Positions 31,776 through 42,010 of a stretch of 64,000 bases of DNA are shown here, in pieces. The DNA comes from Nereocystis luetkeana (Eukaryota; Sar; Phaeophyceae; Laminariales; Laminariaceae). The stretch is from positions 62,001 through 126,000 of the forward strand of contig JARUPZ010000025.1 in assembly GCA_031213475.1 (NCBI GenBank), given 5' to 3'. The notes below the pieces were generated by a model. It had not been told where the DNA came from. It worked only from the letters and a program-made list of their open reading frames with translations, and did no database searches. How positions within the stretch are numbered: the stretch's first letter is position 1; every line of letters starts with the position of its first letter. Both the position numbers and the translations under genes were made by a program.

Positions 31776-31950
31776 ACACTTGATGACGTCCCAGGGAACA
31801 TCACACGGCGGTAGCTTCCGTCTAAATCGGCCCAATGAAAATGAGGCGTGTTGTAAAGGGAAAGGGCGGGGGGGGGGGGGGTTGTACACTTGGTGGCGTC
31901 ACATGAAAACATCCCACGGTAGTTCCCACACGGTTTCCCGTATGGTGGTC
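31441..31950 (+). repeat. Tandem array G, part 2, with very long G-runs
   Basis: About four more units, each opening with a G-run, then GTACACTTGATG, CCCAGGGAACATCACAC and the GGTAGCTTC(C/T)GTCTAAATCGG block. The longest G-run spans 31731-31774 with one C. The Gly and Pro ORFs read here are artefacts of the runs. Confidence 0.9.
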
Positions 31951-32215
31951 TGTGGATTTCCTACGGGATCAATGACATCCATTGATATATCCCTCGCCCC
32001 GGTGATCTAATGGTTACCCTGGAACGCTGTTATTACTTGTGTCGATCGAATCCCACCATGATGGCATTGCGAAAGTATTGCCGAACCCCAAAGGAATCAA
32101 CTGCCGAGAGTGCCTACTGCGGAGTAGGCGCAATTTTTGGACGCGAGTTCACGAGGGGAGATTGGGCTGGAGTCTTCTCGCGATAAAAAAAGCAAGGCAC
32201 GACCCATCGTGGGCC
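31951..32215. other. No gene seen; tRNA-like fragment possible
   Basis: 31998-32060 has GATCTAATGGTTACC and GATCGAATCCCACC spaced like Pol III A and B boxes, but no acceptor stem can be paired. Confidence 0.25.
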
Positions 32216-32230
32216 GGGTGGGGCGGGGTG

Positions 32231-32660
32231 TGTGTACTCAATAGGAGAGATGTACTCGATATCATGCTTGACCGTAGTCGTATGACCATAGACCCTCGCA
32301 TTCCTACAATGCCGGGACGGAGCACGTCGGGTTTTCACCGACCCGGCAGACATTGCTTGCACCAAGCGCGAAGCGCCGTCAGGTGCCCGGCGAGTCGCAT
32401 GAAGGGCGAGCTGCATCCCGCTGAGAACCGCTTGTGAGGCGGACTTGCGTGTGGATGACAGCTTCAACGAGTTAATTTCATTTCCGGTGTAGCCGCTTCC
32501 GGAGACAGCAATGGGAGTACTATGCGCCTGCCTTTTGGGTGCCTCACCGTGAGCACTACGTGATACGGCAATTCCTCTTGTGCGGAGTGCAGGTTCTTCA
32601 CCTCGCACACATGATCTAACTCGACCCACCAGCTGTGGGCGACCACCCAAAAAAGAAAAA
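32231..32660 (+). repeat. Family F copy F12, long
   Basis: GTACTCAATAGGAGAGATGT through GACCACCCAAAAAAG. The G-run edge is replaced by GGGGCGGGGTGTGT. A G-run follows at 32681-32694. Confidence 0.88.
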
Positions 32661-33119
32661 GAAAGCGGTATGCGGGTGTTGGAGGGGGGGGGGGGGAGGG
32701 AAGCCTGCCATGTGACCCCGGATCTGAATTCGACCTCGTTAGAACGGCGACCATAACGAGTGGGATGGAAAAGTAGAATAAAATAAACTAGAAAAAGGAA
32801 AGTATCCCACGGGCTACATCGATTACTGTCAATCATCAAGAGAGAGTACAAGTCTTCAGAGAGGAAAAAGATGATCAGTTTTAGCAAACGTTGCCGAAAA
32901 AAAAAAGCGGTGTCATGGCGGGATCTTCCCCCAAGATCCCGCTACATAAGCAACACCCAGGCGAAACGGTAAATTTCGAAGCGGCGAGACTCCGAGTCCT
33001 CGACAAGGGCAGCGTACCACTCTGTCGGGAAATGAAAATAAACGTCTGCCAGGTATATAGGCATGAACTACGAAGACAACATCGTCCTGACATCCTTCCC
33101 GTCCAGCTTGTTAGGTCAA

Positions 33120-33400
33120 TAGGAGGCGAGGGGTATTTTGTTGGCTCTTCGCCGAACGGGAGACGGAGCGACAAGTGTTTGCCCATTAGGGGTAGCGCCT
33201 AATGTTTCACTCGATTATAGTGGAGGAGCTCTAGACCTCACCGCAAAAACGATTTAGAGAAAATCTAACTGGGGGGAGGGGTATTCGTTGGCTCTTCGCC
33301 GAACGGGAGAGGGAGCAACAAGAGTGTGCCTTGTAGGGGCAGCGCCTAATTTTTCACTTGATTACAGTATAGGAGCTCTGGACCTCACCGAAAAAGGGCA
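33120..33400 (+). repeat. Direct duplication of about 135 bp
   Basis: 33120-33252 and 33270-33400 share GGGGTATT, TTGGCTCTTCGCCGAACGGG, GGGGCAGCGCCTAAT and GGAGCTCTGGACCTCACCG. The units are adjacent with moderate divergence. Function unknown. Confidence 0.8.
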
Positions 33401-33601
33401 ACCCGATGAACAATGCCGCAGGCCATTAATGGGTAAACCACGTAAAACAGTGTAAACGTGGATACCAGGTCCCATCCCCTTGCTCGTACCGCCTCGCCAT
33501 CACTAGAATGTTGCCCGGCCATCCTGGCTCTTGGGGGCACACTCTGATACCGCCTCCATATATGGTTGCTGACCCCCGAGAGTGTAGTACGTCGTATGTA
33601 T

Positions 33602-33680
33602 ACAACGCCACACAAGCCACCTCGGCGTGTCTCCACACCCACATGACAGAAAGAGATTACTTGCCGCGGGACCACCGTCG
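33602..33680 (+). repeat. 75-bp repeat, copy 1
   Basis: Begins AACGCCACACAAGCCACCTC and contains GAAAGAGATTACTTGC; nearly identical to 34056-34132. A (TA)n microsatellite follows at 33688-33722. Confidence 0.8.
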
Positions 33681-33689
33681 TGTGGTATG

Positions 33690-33720
<31 letters not shown>

Positions 33721-33954
33721 TTTTAAATCATCACTTTTACTTTCCAGCCTAACTCGTACCAGGTAGGAGGTTTCACCCTCGGCGATCTTCTGGACAAGCC
33801 GTGGTCACAGGTGTCGTCCCTTCTCCCCCCCGGTACGCGCCTTTACTTTTTGTCGCGCATAGGTTTCAGCGTTCCCACTGCTCGTCGATTTTCATCGAAT
33901 GTACCCAACTCACGCTTTCGCGCTTTCCGCTGATCCATTTTTTCGTGCAAGAAA

Positions 33955-34045
33955 AAGTCCCCACGAGCATGCACTCGGTGAGGCTTGAACCCACGAAATT
34001 GATCTTGATAGGCACGCGGACCACCTACCAAGCCACCGGGGACGC
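33955..34045 (-). ncRNA. tRNA-like Pol III unit or tRNA-derived fragment (uncertain)
   Basis: On the minus strand GTCCCCGG is followed by TGGCTTGGTAGG (A-box-like), then GTGGGTTCAAGCCTCAC (a good T-arm and B-box) at typical spacing, an extra CGAG-TGCATG-CTCG hairpin, GTGGGGAC (pairs with the 5' GTCCCC) and TTTTT, a Pol III terminator. The D and anticodon arms do not fold well, so it is not a normal tRNA; a tRNA pseudogene or SINE head is possible. Confidence 0.3.
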
Positions 34046-34055
34046 CGGCTATATA

Positions 34056-34132
34056 ACGCCACACAAGCCACCTAGGCGTGTCTCCACACCCACATCACAG
34101 AAAGAGATTACTTGCTGCGGGACCACCGTCCC
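34056..34132 (+). repeat. 75-bp repeat, copy 2
   Basis: Second copy of the element at 33602-33680, starting immediately upstream of the tRNA-like unit. Confidence 0.8.
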
Positions 34133-34543
34133 CACCCAAACACTTACGGTGTTCCAGCGATATTGGGGCAAGGAACCCGGCCCGTCAGAATTATTTCCGC
34201 GCCAAAAAGGCGTTACTTCTCCGTGGTAAACAAGACGCGTCGGGCCAGGGTGGTGGGCGGAAAAAACGACGAAAATCGACGAATTCCCAATGAATTAAAT
34301 ACAGCCTACTGTGCGTATGCGCGATAAAAACGCGTGCAAGCATTAGGGGGGGGTCAGCAACAACTAAGAACGGTACCGTGTGAGAGCCAATATTGAAGAC
34401 GATGCAACAACAAGAGCAAGAATAACATCAACACCACCACCACCACCACCACCACCACCATCACCATCACCACACAGAACTCCCAACTCCCCCAGCCATA
34501 TCACCCAACAAACCCACACAAAACCTCCCCTTCCCCCTCCCAC

Positions 34544-34844
34544 CTTTCGTCGTCGATTTATTCTGGCGCTTCTTATCCCGCTTATCCTTCTTTTCCGACT
34601 TCTCTGCCGCGGCCACCGCCGCCGCCACGGCTGCCGACGACGCTCGATAGCCACCGCCGCCGCCGCCGCCGCCGCCGCCCACACCTGCACCTGCACCCCC
34701 ACCCCCACCCCCGGCACCACTACCGCCTCCTCGTTCGTCTGACGGCCCAGCAGAAGGTTTGCCCTTCGATTTCGCGGAGCCTGTAGACCCCAAGCCGAGG
34801 CTGTTGCTGCTACCGGCGGACGATGACGAAGATGAAGACTTCTG
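34544..34844 (-). CDS. Exon 1 identified of the minus-strand gene: Ser-rich, poly-Gly, Lys/Arg-rich
   Basis: The acceptor is AAACAG (34845) behind a C-rich tract, or three bases later. The donor after 34544 is ACGAAAG then GTGGGAG, weaker than those of exons 2 and 3. The frame enters in phase 0 and leaves with one base, matching exon 2. It encodes SSSSSSSAGSSNSLGLGSTG, AKSKGKPSAGPSDERG, a Gly-rich run with a microsatellite, an Ala run, then EKSEKKDKRDKKRQNKS, a basic, probably nuclear-targeting stretch. Because it opens with an acceptor it is not the first exon; the start codon and promoter lie at higher coordinates and were not found. Confidence 0.55.
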
Positions 34845-34894
34845 CTGTTTGGTGGCGGTGGTGGGTGAGCGCGGCGGGGGGGAGGGGTGGGGGG

Positions 34895-35075
34895 GCGTAC
34901 GCATTCGTTGCTATCCTTAAGTCATCCAACCATCGACCACGCATCCTTTTCGAGACGGAGCGCTCATTTTTCGCTAGCCTTGGTCATCTGACCATTGACC
35001 ACGCATCCCTTTCGAGACGGGGTACCGTTCCTTCTCCTGATAGACACACCTCCGTTAGTTGGAGCGCTCGCTCAT
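34895..35075 (+). repeat. Family S (F-like) double copy
   Basis: Two partial copies in tandem, each with CTGACCATTGACCACGCATC type sequence and TTTCGAGACGG. It begins at a G-rich tract bordering the exon 1 acceptor. Confidence 0.65.
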
Positions 35076-35197
35076 TACGTGCTTGCCATGTCTTACATTA
35101 AACCTTTTTACTCTACCTTATCCCTTCCTGTTTTTGCCTTTTGTGGCCACCATCCATCTCCGAGGATAGCGAAAGTTTTCTTGGAGCGGGGGGGGGT

Positions 35198-35520
35198 GTA
35201 CTCATGCCATGAATGGCCGTAGTCGTATGACCATAGACCCTCGCATCTCTACAATGCCGGGGCGGAGCACGTCGGGTTTTCGCCGACCAGGCAGGCACTG
35301 CTTGCGCCAAGCGCGAAGCGCCGTGAGGTGTTGGCGAGCGACATGAAGGACGAGCCGAGACGGAACGTGTCGAGTCTTCACCCCACCAGGTAGGCATCGA
35401 TTGCTTGCTCCAGGCGTGAAGCGCCGTGAGGTGTTCGGCGAGTCGCACAAAAAGGCGAGCTGCATGAGCTGCACGCAGCCGCATCCCGTGACATCTAAGA
35501 ACCGCTTTGTGAGGCGGACC
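35198..35520 (+). repeat. Family F copy F13 with internal duplication
   Basis: GTACTCATGCCATGAATGGC to AACCGCTTTGTGAGGCGGAC; the GGGTTTTCGCCGACCAGGCA to GTGAGGTGTTGGCGAG segment is partly repeated at 35360-35450. Confidence 0.85.
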
Positions 35521-35525
35521 TTCTA

Positions 35526-35631
35526 TTACAAGGGACTCTAGTTAATAGGACCAAATAGTGTCCGTAAAAATGGTTAAATATATAGGGATTTTACGTACAC
35601 CGTAGGTCCTATTAACTATGGTCCCCCGTAA
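35526..35631. mobile_element. Family B foldback MITE, copy B7
   Basis: Left end TTACAAGGGACTCTAGTTAA (decayed), right end ACTATGGTCCCCCGTAA. TA on both sides. It directly follows F13. Confidence 0.88.
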
Positions 35632-35709
35632 TAGTGTTTTGGATGACAAGGTCGAGTCAATTTTGTTTGGGTTTTCTTGTGTGGCCACTTCCAGGGGGGT
35701 GGGGGGGGG

Positions 35710-35787
35710 GGTGCTCGATAGGAAATATGTACTCGATCTCATGCATGGCCGTAGTCGTATGACCATAGACCCTCGCATCCCTACAAT
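35710..35787 (+). repeat. Family F fragment F14 between G-runs
   Basis: GTGCTCGATAGGAAATATGT to CGCATCCCTACAATG, bounded by G-runs at 35697-35709 and 35788-35805. Confidence 0.85.
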
Positions 35788-35809
35788 GGGGGGGGGGGGG
35801 GGGGGTGAT

Positions 35810-36760
35810 GGCGGTCCTGGTGGAGCCGTGCTGCCGCAGGGATCGCACGCGGGGGTTGCAACCCCAACAAGAGGCTATGCCTCGGCTGTGTGTACCGACA
35901 TCTAAAACATCGGTTTCCCGAATCCGGCGTGTGTGAGTGAACCCTCATTTTGAACCCTTGTTTTCACGATAAATGTGAGTGAACCCTACCGGTAACTTGT
36001 AGGCATGCAAAATAGGGACCATGTTTTACCAAAAAAAAAAGAAAAAAAGTGGTCGGTAAAAAACAAATACCGTCCCGATTGACCGATTTACCGTTTCCGA
36101 TTTGGATCGCTCCGATCAATTGTGTCGATCGGCATATTGCCGGCTCACGGCCCTAGGTTATGGTGGGTCCGTGCTGCGGTAGTGGTTTTACTTGATTACA
36201 GTACAGCCCGAACATTTCTCACAGGCGAGGCTCCCACACCAAGGAGATATGAACCCGGTACATTGTAGAACTAACTGTAACAGGTAGAATGGTTCTGGGC
36301 TGGTCGGTTGGTGTTGGTTTGGTGCTACTTGCCCGCTTACTTGCCCGTATAGGTGGCTACTTATTCTTTCTTAGCTTCAACATGAGTTTTTGACGCGGAA
36401 TTTTCGGCGTTCTTGCTCGACGGCTACGTAGCCAGCTACCCTGTGTTCTCCCTTTTCAGCTTGCGACGCTTCCCGGGATTTTCAGGTCAGCCGTATCCCG
36501 AAGGGGAACCTTGTATAGAAGTAGGTGGTCCCCCTATAGTACCCGGTGCCCGCTGTGTTGCCGGTGTAATCGTTCTTGGTACGTACGGGATTGACCGGTG
36601 TGTGGCAGTGTGCCGAATAGTGCCGGCTGCCGCAAAATTGCTGACTGGCGCATGTGATAGCAGCACTATATATAGAGGGACCGGCACTACTGCTGTAAAA
36701 ACAAAATACAAACGTCGGTCGGACAGACAGATCACGATCTGGCGGACCGTCTAGAACTTC
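35810..36760. other. No gene seen
   Basis: 35930-36000 has a duplicated GTGAGTGAACCCT motif. No domain-bearing ORF. Confidence 0.4.
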
Positions 36761-36761
36761 A

Positions 36762-36872
36762 ACTCTTTTTTGGACAGCAGTCCCGTTTCGGGGACATACC
36801 AGTCAAATTTCAAGTAACTTGCCCCCCATCGTCCCCAAAACGGGCCTGCAGTCTTTGCCTCAAAAGGGTTAA
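36762..36872. mobile_element. Family A foldback MITE, copy A11
   Basis: Arms AGCAGTCCCGTTTCGGGGAC and CCCCAAAACGGGCCTGCAGT, right end AAAAGGGTTAA. A small local duplication (CCCCCCATCGTCCCC) interrupts the right arm. Confidence 0.8.
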
Positions 36873-36895
36873 CTTGCCGTTCCAAGGCAGTTGTA

Positions 36896-37076
36896 CAGGA
36901 TCTGCACAGTGCAGATCCAACCCAGGAAACACGTCCTTGCAGGTCACGCAGATTACACAGCTCCCACCCGGCAACGTGATCTACAGTAGAGGATAACAGA
37001 TCAGGGATCTACAATACCTCGAGCTGAAAAATCTGGATCATGGAGTGGGAACCGATGATAGCCTGTCCGACGCTGA
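36896..37076. repeat. Family D partial copy D3
   Basis: Contains CCAACCCAGGAAACACGTCC, CTCCCACCCGGCAACGTGAT and the GATCTGGATCATGG block; the left terminus is missing. Confidence 0.7.
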
Positions 37077-37079
37077 ACC

Positions 37080-37915
37080 AGTTAACCACGTGGTGAAAAT
37101 ACTTCCGCCACAGGTCACAGGGCTCTCCAAGTGCCATGACCGAGGCCCCGTGAGGAGCGTCGACTCGCACAGGGGGTGGATGCGACCCTTTTTCAGCGCT
37201 CTGTCCTATCTCAACGACGCCAAGGGTGCTGAAGAAAGTCCCCAACACCTTTATACCAGTCCTGATCGTAAATGTAGGGCATGTATAGACAGTAAGAAAA
37301 AAGGTCAAACTGTACCTTATATTGCTGGTCAGGCTGGTAGTTTGGGAAGGCTCTCGACCGGCGTCTTTCCGAAAACGCCTCGTTTCGCTATTTTGGCAAA
37401 ACCTTTTTCCCGTTCTGGAAAAAAAAAACCAGGTGCTGGAAAACGATCGTGTACCCCTACTCAACGCCCTCTTAAGTACCCTCGCAACTATGAATAGGGC
37501 TGTGACTTGCCTGACCATAAGTTACCGATGACCTGGTAATAAATATCAGTTGGCTCACGATAAGTTGCTCACTAATGACTAAAAGTTGCCTGACCATAAG
37601 TTGCTCACCATGACTACTAGTTGGCTTACAGAGGGTAATATGGGTAGTTGGGTCCGGTGATTCGCGGAAGTTCCGCGTCGTTGTATCTGACTTGACGCGG
37701 TTGAGGCTCGAGGTGTGTGTGTGCGTGTCTTTTCACTGAGAGGAACGAACAATATGGACGGAAAAATAAGCAACGGTTTGTATTCATATTAATGTCTAAA
37801 TGGTCCCCATATTTCCGTCCAGAGTGGTTAGTCGGTTAGTTGGCGTTACTCTCGCCATGCAACTATCGCGGTGGAACCTACTAGAGTGACGAGAACCGAA
37901 AATGGCGGGTAAACG
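37080..37915. other. No gene seen
   Basis: 37540-37620 contains repeated GACCATAAGTTG(C) and CTCAC(C/T)ATGACTA motifs. Both strands have unsupported ORFs of 120-170 codons without recognisable features. Confidence 0.35.
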
Positions 37916-37919
37916 TAGG

Positions 37920-38175
37920 GGGATACAGTATCACACTATCACACCAGAGTGATAATATAACACACCCCCTCGGGCGATTTTCAAAGCTGGGTTTCTCGAC
38001 AGCGGGGAGGGCGTACTGCATACGCCGAGCATTGCGTCTATGCAACCTTCTCTACCAAACCTTTCCAAATAAGCAACACTTTTCGTTGTGTGTGTGCCCC
38101 CCATGTTTTGGAGGAAAACCCAGTCTGAAATTCGTCCCAGGGTGTGTGTTATCCTATCACCCAGTGTGATAGGCT
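37920..38175. mobile_element. Family K element, second copy
   Basis: Left GTATCACAC, GTGATAATATAACACACC and CCCCTCGGGCGATTTTCAAA; centre GACAGCGGGGAGGGCG and CGCCGAGCATTGCG; right GAAATTCGTCCCAGGGTGTG and TGTTATCCTATCACC. Unlike the 13.5-kb copy there is essentially one terminal subrepeat per side. Confidence 0.8.
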
Positions 38176-38683
38176 GTTTCCTATGCGGTTCGATTTTCGA
38201 GCTTCACATTTGACCCGATCGAATATTCAGATGTGACCTTGGCAAATCGAAACAGCCTTCCTATGCGAAAAAAACAGCTTATTGTGCGTGCAGATATTCG
38301 AGAAAACGCCGAAACTAGCTGTTGTTGTGGTCTGGCGCCGCTAAGAGACGCGCTGAGGCGCTGCACTGTGCGTAGGATCCAAGCGTCCGAGCCCACGCTG
38401 ACTGCCTCTGGTCTGGCGGCGAACAGACGTGCCGAGTGCGCTAGAGTCAACCAGTCTTGGTAGTTTGTATTGTGACACAATGCGGCTGACTGCTGCTGCT
38501 GTAGTCTACGAACCCACCGAGAGGTGCGCGCCGAGTGCGCTTCTCTTGGTATCTAGGTTCGAACCCGCGCCAGCCGACTGTAGGCTGGCCACGGAGAGAC
38601 GCGCCGCCCGCCGACTGCGCGTCGGGCGCTACGCAACGTCGATATCCAGCTGTGTCACCATCCAACGCATCCATCGTTCTGCT
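38165..38683 (-). mobile_element. Family M element, copy M1, inverse and truncated
   Basis: Family M has ends AGGCTGTTTCCTATGCGGTT and inverse, and an inner region with repeated GCACTCGGCRCG, GCCAGACCA and GGGCTCGGACGCTTGGGTCC motifs. M1 begins GGCTGTTTCCTATGCGG next to family K and ends at the GATGAGTTGGATGG-equivalent block. Confidence 0.75.
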
Positions 38684-38689
38684 ATGCAT

Positions 38690-38815
38690 TATTATGTATT
38701 ACCATATATTACTATATAGTGCAAGGTTTCGTATGTATCTCTACCAGGTAGGTATTTCTACTATGTACTATAGTACTATGTACTGTCATGTATTGCTATG
38801 TATTACTATGTACTA
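38690..38815 (+). repeat. ATGTAYTACT short tandem repeat
   Basis: Degenerate ten-base units such as CTATGTATTA and CTATGTACTA, flanking B8 on both sides (also 38921-38960). Contains TACCAGGTA at 38742. Confidence 0.75.
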
Positions 38816-38920
38816 TTACGGGGGACCATAGTTAATAGGACCTATGGTATACATAAAAACCTATATATTCTACCACTTTTACTAACAATATTTGGTCCTA
38901 TTAACTATGGTCCCCCGTAA
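38816..38920. mobile_element. Family B foldback MITE, copy B8
   Basis: Near-consensus, TTACGGGGGACCATAGTTAA to TTAACTATGGTCCCCCGTAA, with TA on both sides. Inserted in the ATGTAYTACT repeat. Confidence 0.94.
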
Positions 38921-38959
38921 TATTAATACTCTCTACTACTATATACTACTATGTAGTAC

Positions 38960-39400
38960 CATGGCCCCCGTAAGAATAACTAGTCGTGAAGTCCCGCCAA
39001 CTGGCAGTCGGCACAGAACTACGCGTTTGGCTTCCCCCCCCCCGGCATCCCCCGCCGGGTTTTTTATGCAGGCACTGAACGAAACCTTCCGGTGCATCAA
39101 ATATCGAAATGGTATCGACTATGTTTTTTGTGATGATGGTTATCGTATCACACTCGATTCCGATATCGATAACCGATATCCAACATCCAACACCACCCAC
39201 ACCACAGCTTTCGCGTGTACTGACTACAGTAGGGGTTCTCCCGTAAGGCAGTCTGAGAAATGCGGTATCCCGACATAAGGCGCTACTGGAGAATTGCACT
39301 CACAACCTGGAGTGGATAAGGCGCCTTCCAGCAATAAGGCGGTCATATTGCTCTGGCCCCCCACCGCCTATACCGGGGGGACCTCTACAAGTACGGTGCC
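38960..39400. other. No gene seen
   Basis: Short ORFs only; no recognisable feature. Confidence 0.35.
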
Positions 39401-40260
39401 GGCACAGAATCGCACCTTCAGATTCGGCGCCTTGACGTTGATGGTGTACTTTACAGGTGCGATGTCGGGATACCTGGTGGCAGCAACAGGAAGTAACGGG
39501 AGCGTTAGAGGTGGGGCCGTGAGTAGGCTGGCTGTGTAGGGGTCACCGACTTCAAGTCGTTGACTATAAGTCGCGGACTATATAGTGGTCGGCTATGTTC
39601 GATACTGGGATTCCTGGCGAAGGCGTTAAATGTGGCGGTGGCGGTAGCAGTAGCAGCAGTGTTGAACCCAAGGCCGTGAGCTGGCCGATCATAAGTCGCC
39701 GAACAGTCATCAGTCGGCTAGGTTCGATGTTGGGATACCTGGTGAGGGCATCAAATACCACAGTGGTGGGTGGCAGTACCGGCAGCGTCAAAGGTAGGGC
39801 CGTGAGTTGGCTGAGTACACAAGTCACCGACTACAAGTCATCGACTATAAGTCGCCGACTATATATTAGTTGGGTATGCTCGATGTTGGAGATTTCTGGC
39901 GACGGCGGTAACTATGGCGGGGGGGTGCGGTCGGGGTGGCAGTAACGGCAGCGGCAGCGTTCAAGCACAGGCTGCGGGTTGGCCGGCTACAGGTCGCCGA
40001 ACAGTTATTAGTTGGGTAGGTTCGATGTTGGGATACCTGGCGAGGGCGTCAAATACTAGAGTGGCGGGTGGCAGTACTGGCAGCGGTAAAGCTTATAGGG
40101 GTGTGAGGTGGCTGACTATACTTCACCGTCTGTAAGTCGCCGACTATAAGTCGCCGACTATTTACTAGTTGGTAATGCTCGATGTTGGGATTTCCGGGAA
40201 AAAAGCGTAAACAAATGGCGGTCGTAGTGGTAGTAACGGCAGCGGAAGCGTTAAAAGTTA
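39400..40260 (+). repeat. Tandem array I, about five units of 150-170 bp
   Basis: Each unit has AAGTCGCCGACTAT(A), TAGTTGGGTAGGTTCGATGT, TGGGATACCTGGCGAGGGCG and GGCAGTAACGGCAGCGGCAG type blocks. Units vary and some are partial. The TACCTGG here is part of the unit, not a separate insertion. Confidence 0.85.
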
Positions 40261-40860
40261 AAAGTGTCAGTGCATACTGTAAATTACATACCATGGTACC
40301 AGGTACCAAGTGTTGTATCTTCGCCTCTAAGAAAAATCCCAGAAAATTCGTATCGAATACAGCGAACCCCAACCATAGTGCCGAACAAGCAGCGAGGCAA
40401 CCTTCCTGTACCTCTCCACTTTTCGCCACGTTCTGTGTCCGACCGTCTCGGGATGCTATCGGAAACATCCGACGTAATGAGGACTTCACGTAGACATGCC
40501 GCACATGTTGTCGAAACTGGACCAAGTCGTACACGATTTCATACTGCTCACTTCGTGCTCTTGGCCGAGAAAATGAAGACGAATTTCCCCGGTAGAAGAA
40601 ATTCCACGGCCTGGAAGAAGTAGTACTGCGCTTTTTGGACCTGCCACGGGTTGTAAGAGCGTAATAATATTTTAGGTCTACCGGTTGGAAGAACGTCTTC
40701 ATATTTCAGTTTTAGCTCTGTTTCAATCCCAGGAAGAGAGCTCTAGACTACAGTAGATTTCTATATTTCTATATGTCCAAACTGATACGACCGGGCACGA
40801 AGTAGTTTGCGTACTCAGTGCTGTACACCTCCTTAAGTTTTGTTTCGTACCTTTTTCCAA
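40261..40860. other. No gene seen
   Basis: One TACCAGGTA at 40297, adjoining CCATGG. ORFs on both strands are unsupported. Confidence 0.35.
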
Positions 40861-40864
40861 CAGT

Positions 40865-41335
40865 CACGCCCAGGGAACACATCTCGAGACCCACCCGTCC
40901 TGAACCCACGCGCAAAACGCCTACTCGTTTTCTTGCATCCGGCGACGGGTAGTTGCGCCCCCTCCTCAAAACTAACGCCCAGGGGACACATCTCTACCCC
41001 CCCCCCCCCCCCCCCCCAGCCCACGCGCACCCCAAAAAATGAAGAAGAGATATACGCAGGGGGCGCATCTCTGCACTCCCCCCTTCACCCCACGTGAAAA
41101 TGCCTACTCGCCTTTTTGCATTCGGAGACGGATAGTTGCATCCCCTCTTGGAAATTTCACGCTCAGGGGACACATTTGTATCCTCCTCCCCCCTCACCCC
41201 TCGAGCACCCTAAGAAATAAAATAACCATGCCCAGGAGGGGCACCTCTTCCCCCCTCCCCCCGCCCTTCACTCCACGCGAAAAAGCCTACTCGCCTTTTT
41301 GCATTCGGAGACGGACAGTTGCACCCCCTCCCCCC
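40865..41335 (+). repeat. Tandem array H, C-rich units
   Basis: Three to four units with CGCCCAGGGGACACATCTC, a C-run (40998-41018 in one unit), CACGCGAAAAAGCCTACTCG and TTTGCATTCGGAGACGGA followed by AGTTGCACCCC. Unit length is roughly 120-180 bp and irregular. Confidence 0.8.
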
Positions 41336-41463
41336 CGCCGGTCATATCCCTGATCTCGAATCTCACTGTCACCTCCTTGCCATCCTGCAGCACAAAGGTC
41401 GAGTTGACGAAAGTTCAAGGGATACTGCACATCTCGGGACAGATAATCGATTCCCATTTCATT

Positions 41464-41703
41464 ACCTAGATCATTTAGCGCAAGTTTATTCCTGATCTGT
41501 ATCATCTGTAAGATCTTTATGATCTAGCTAAAGTTGCCGGGTGGGGGTCGTGCAATCTGCATGATCTACAGCACCTTTACTGGGGTGGATACATCTGTGC
41601 TACGATGCGTTGGCAGATCTGGCGCAACCTCTCACAACGACAGACGAGGAACTAGATGATCTGTGGATAGATAGATATATCATGATCTGGCCGAGGCGTG
41701 AAA
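41464..41703. mobile_element. Family D foldback element, copy D4
   Basis: Contains GTTGCCGGGTGGGGGTCGTG, CACAACGACAGACGAGGAAC and the right end GATCTGGCCGAGGCGTGAAA; the left end is diverged. Confidence 0.75.
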
Positions 41704-41818
41704 CGCCGTAAAAATTAAAAATGTACGTAAATCGGGTCAGGGCTAAAAAATCCATAAGGTCGACGTTACGGTAGGGAAAATGCACAAGCAAATATCCCAC
41801 ACCGTAACAGAAATATCC

Positions 41819-42010
41819 AGGACCGTTCACGGGTCAGATCAAACCTCGCGGGTCGGGTCGGATCGGATCGGGCCGGGTCAGGGTGGCCTTGCACGACCCG
41901 TAATATTTTGAAACTTCCTGACCCGACCCGACCTGACCCGACCCGTGAAATTTTGAAGACCTTCTGAACCCGACCCGCGGGTCGGGTTGTACCCCGTGAA
42001 GAGCCGTGGA
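41819..42010. mobile_element. Family E foldback element, copy E2
   Basis: Ends GACCGTTCACGGGTCAGATC and CCCGTGAAGAGCCGTGGA around CCCGACCCGACC repeats. About 115 bp after D4, repeating the D-then-E order of D1/E1. Confidence 0.78.

Noticed and set aside
31525..31912. Gly-rich or Pro-rich ORFs with repeated HLMTSQGTSHGG peptides
   Set aside because: Translations of array G units and G-runs; no splice or start context.
31998..32060. tRNA gene
   Set aside because: A- and B-box-like words are present but no acceptor or anticodon stem can be formed.
39466..40045. TACCTGG sites inside array I as micro-insertions
   Set aside because: They are at the same position in successive units and lack the final TA, so they belong to the unit sequence.
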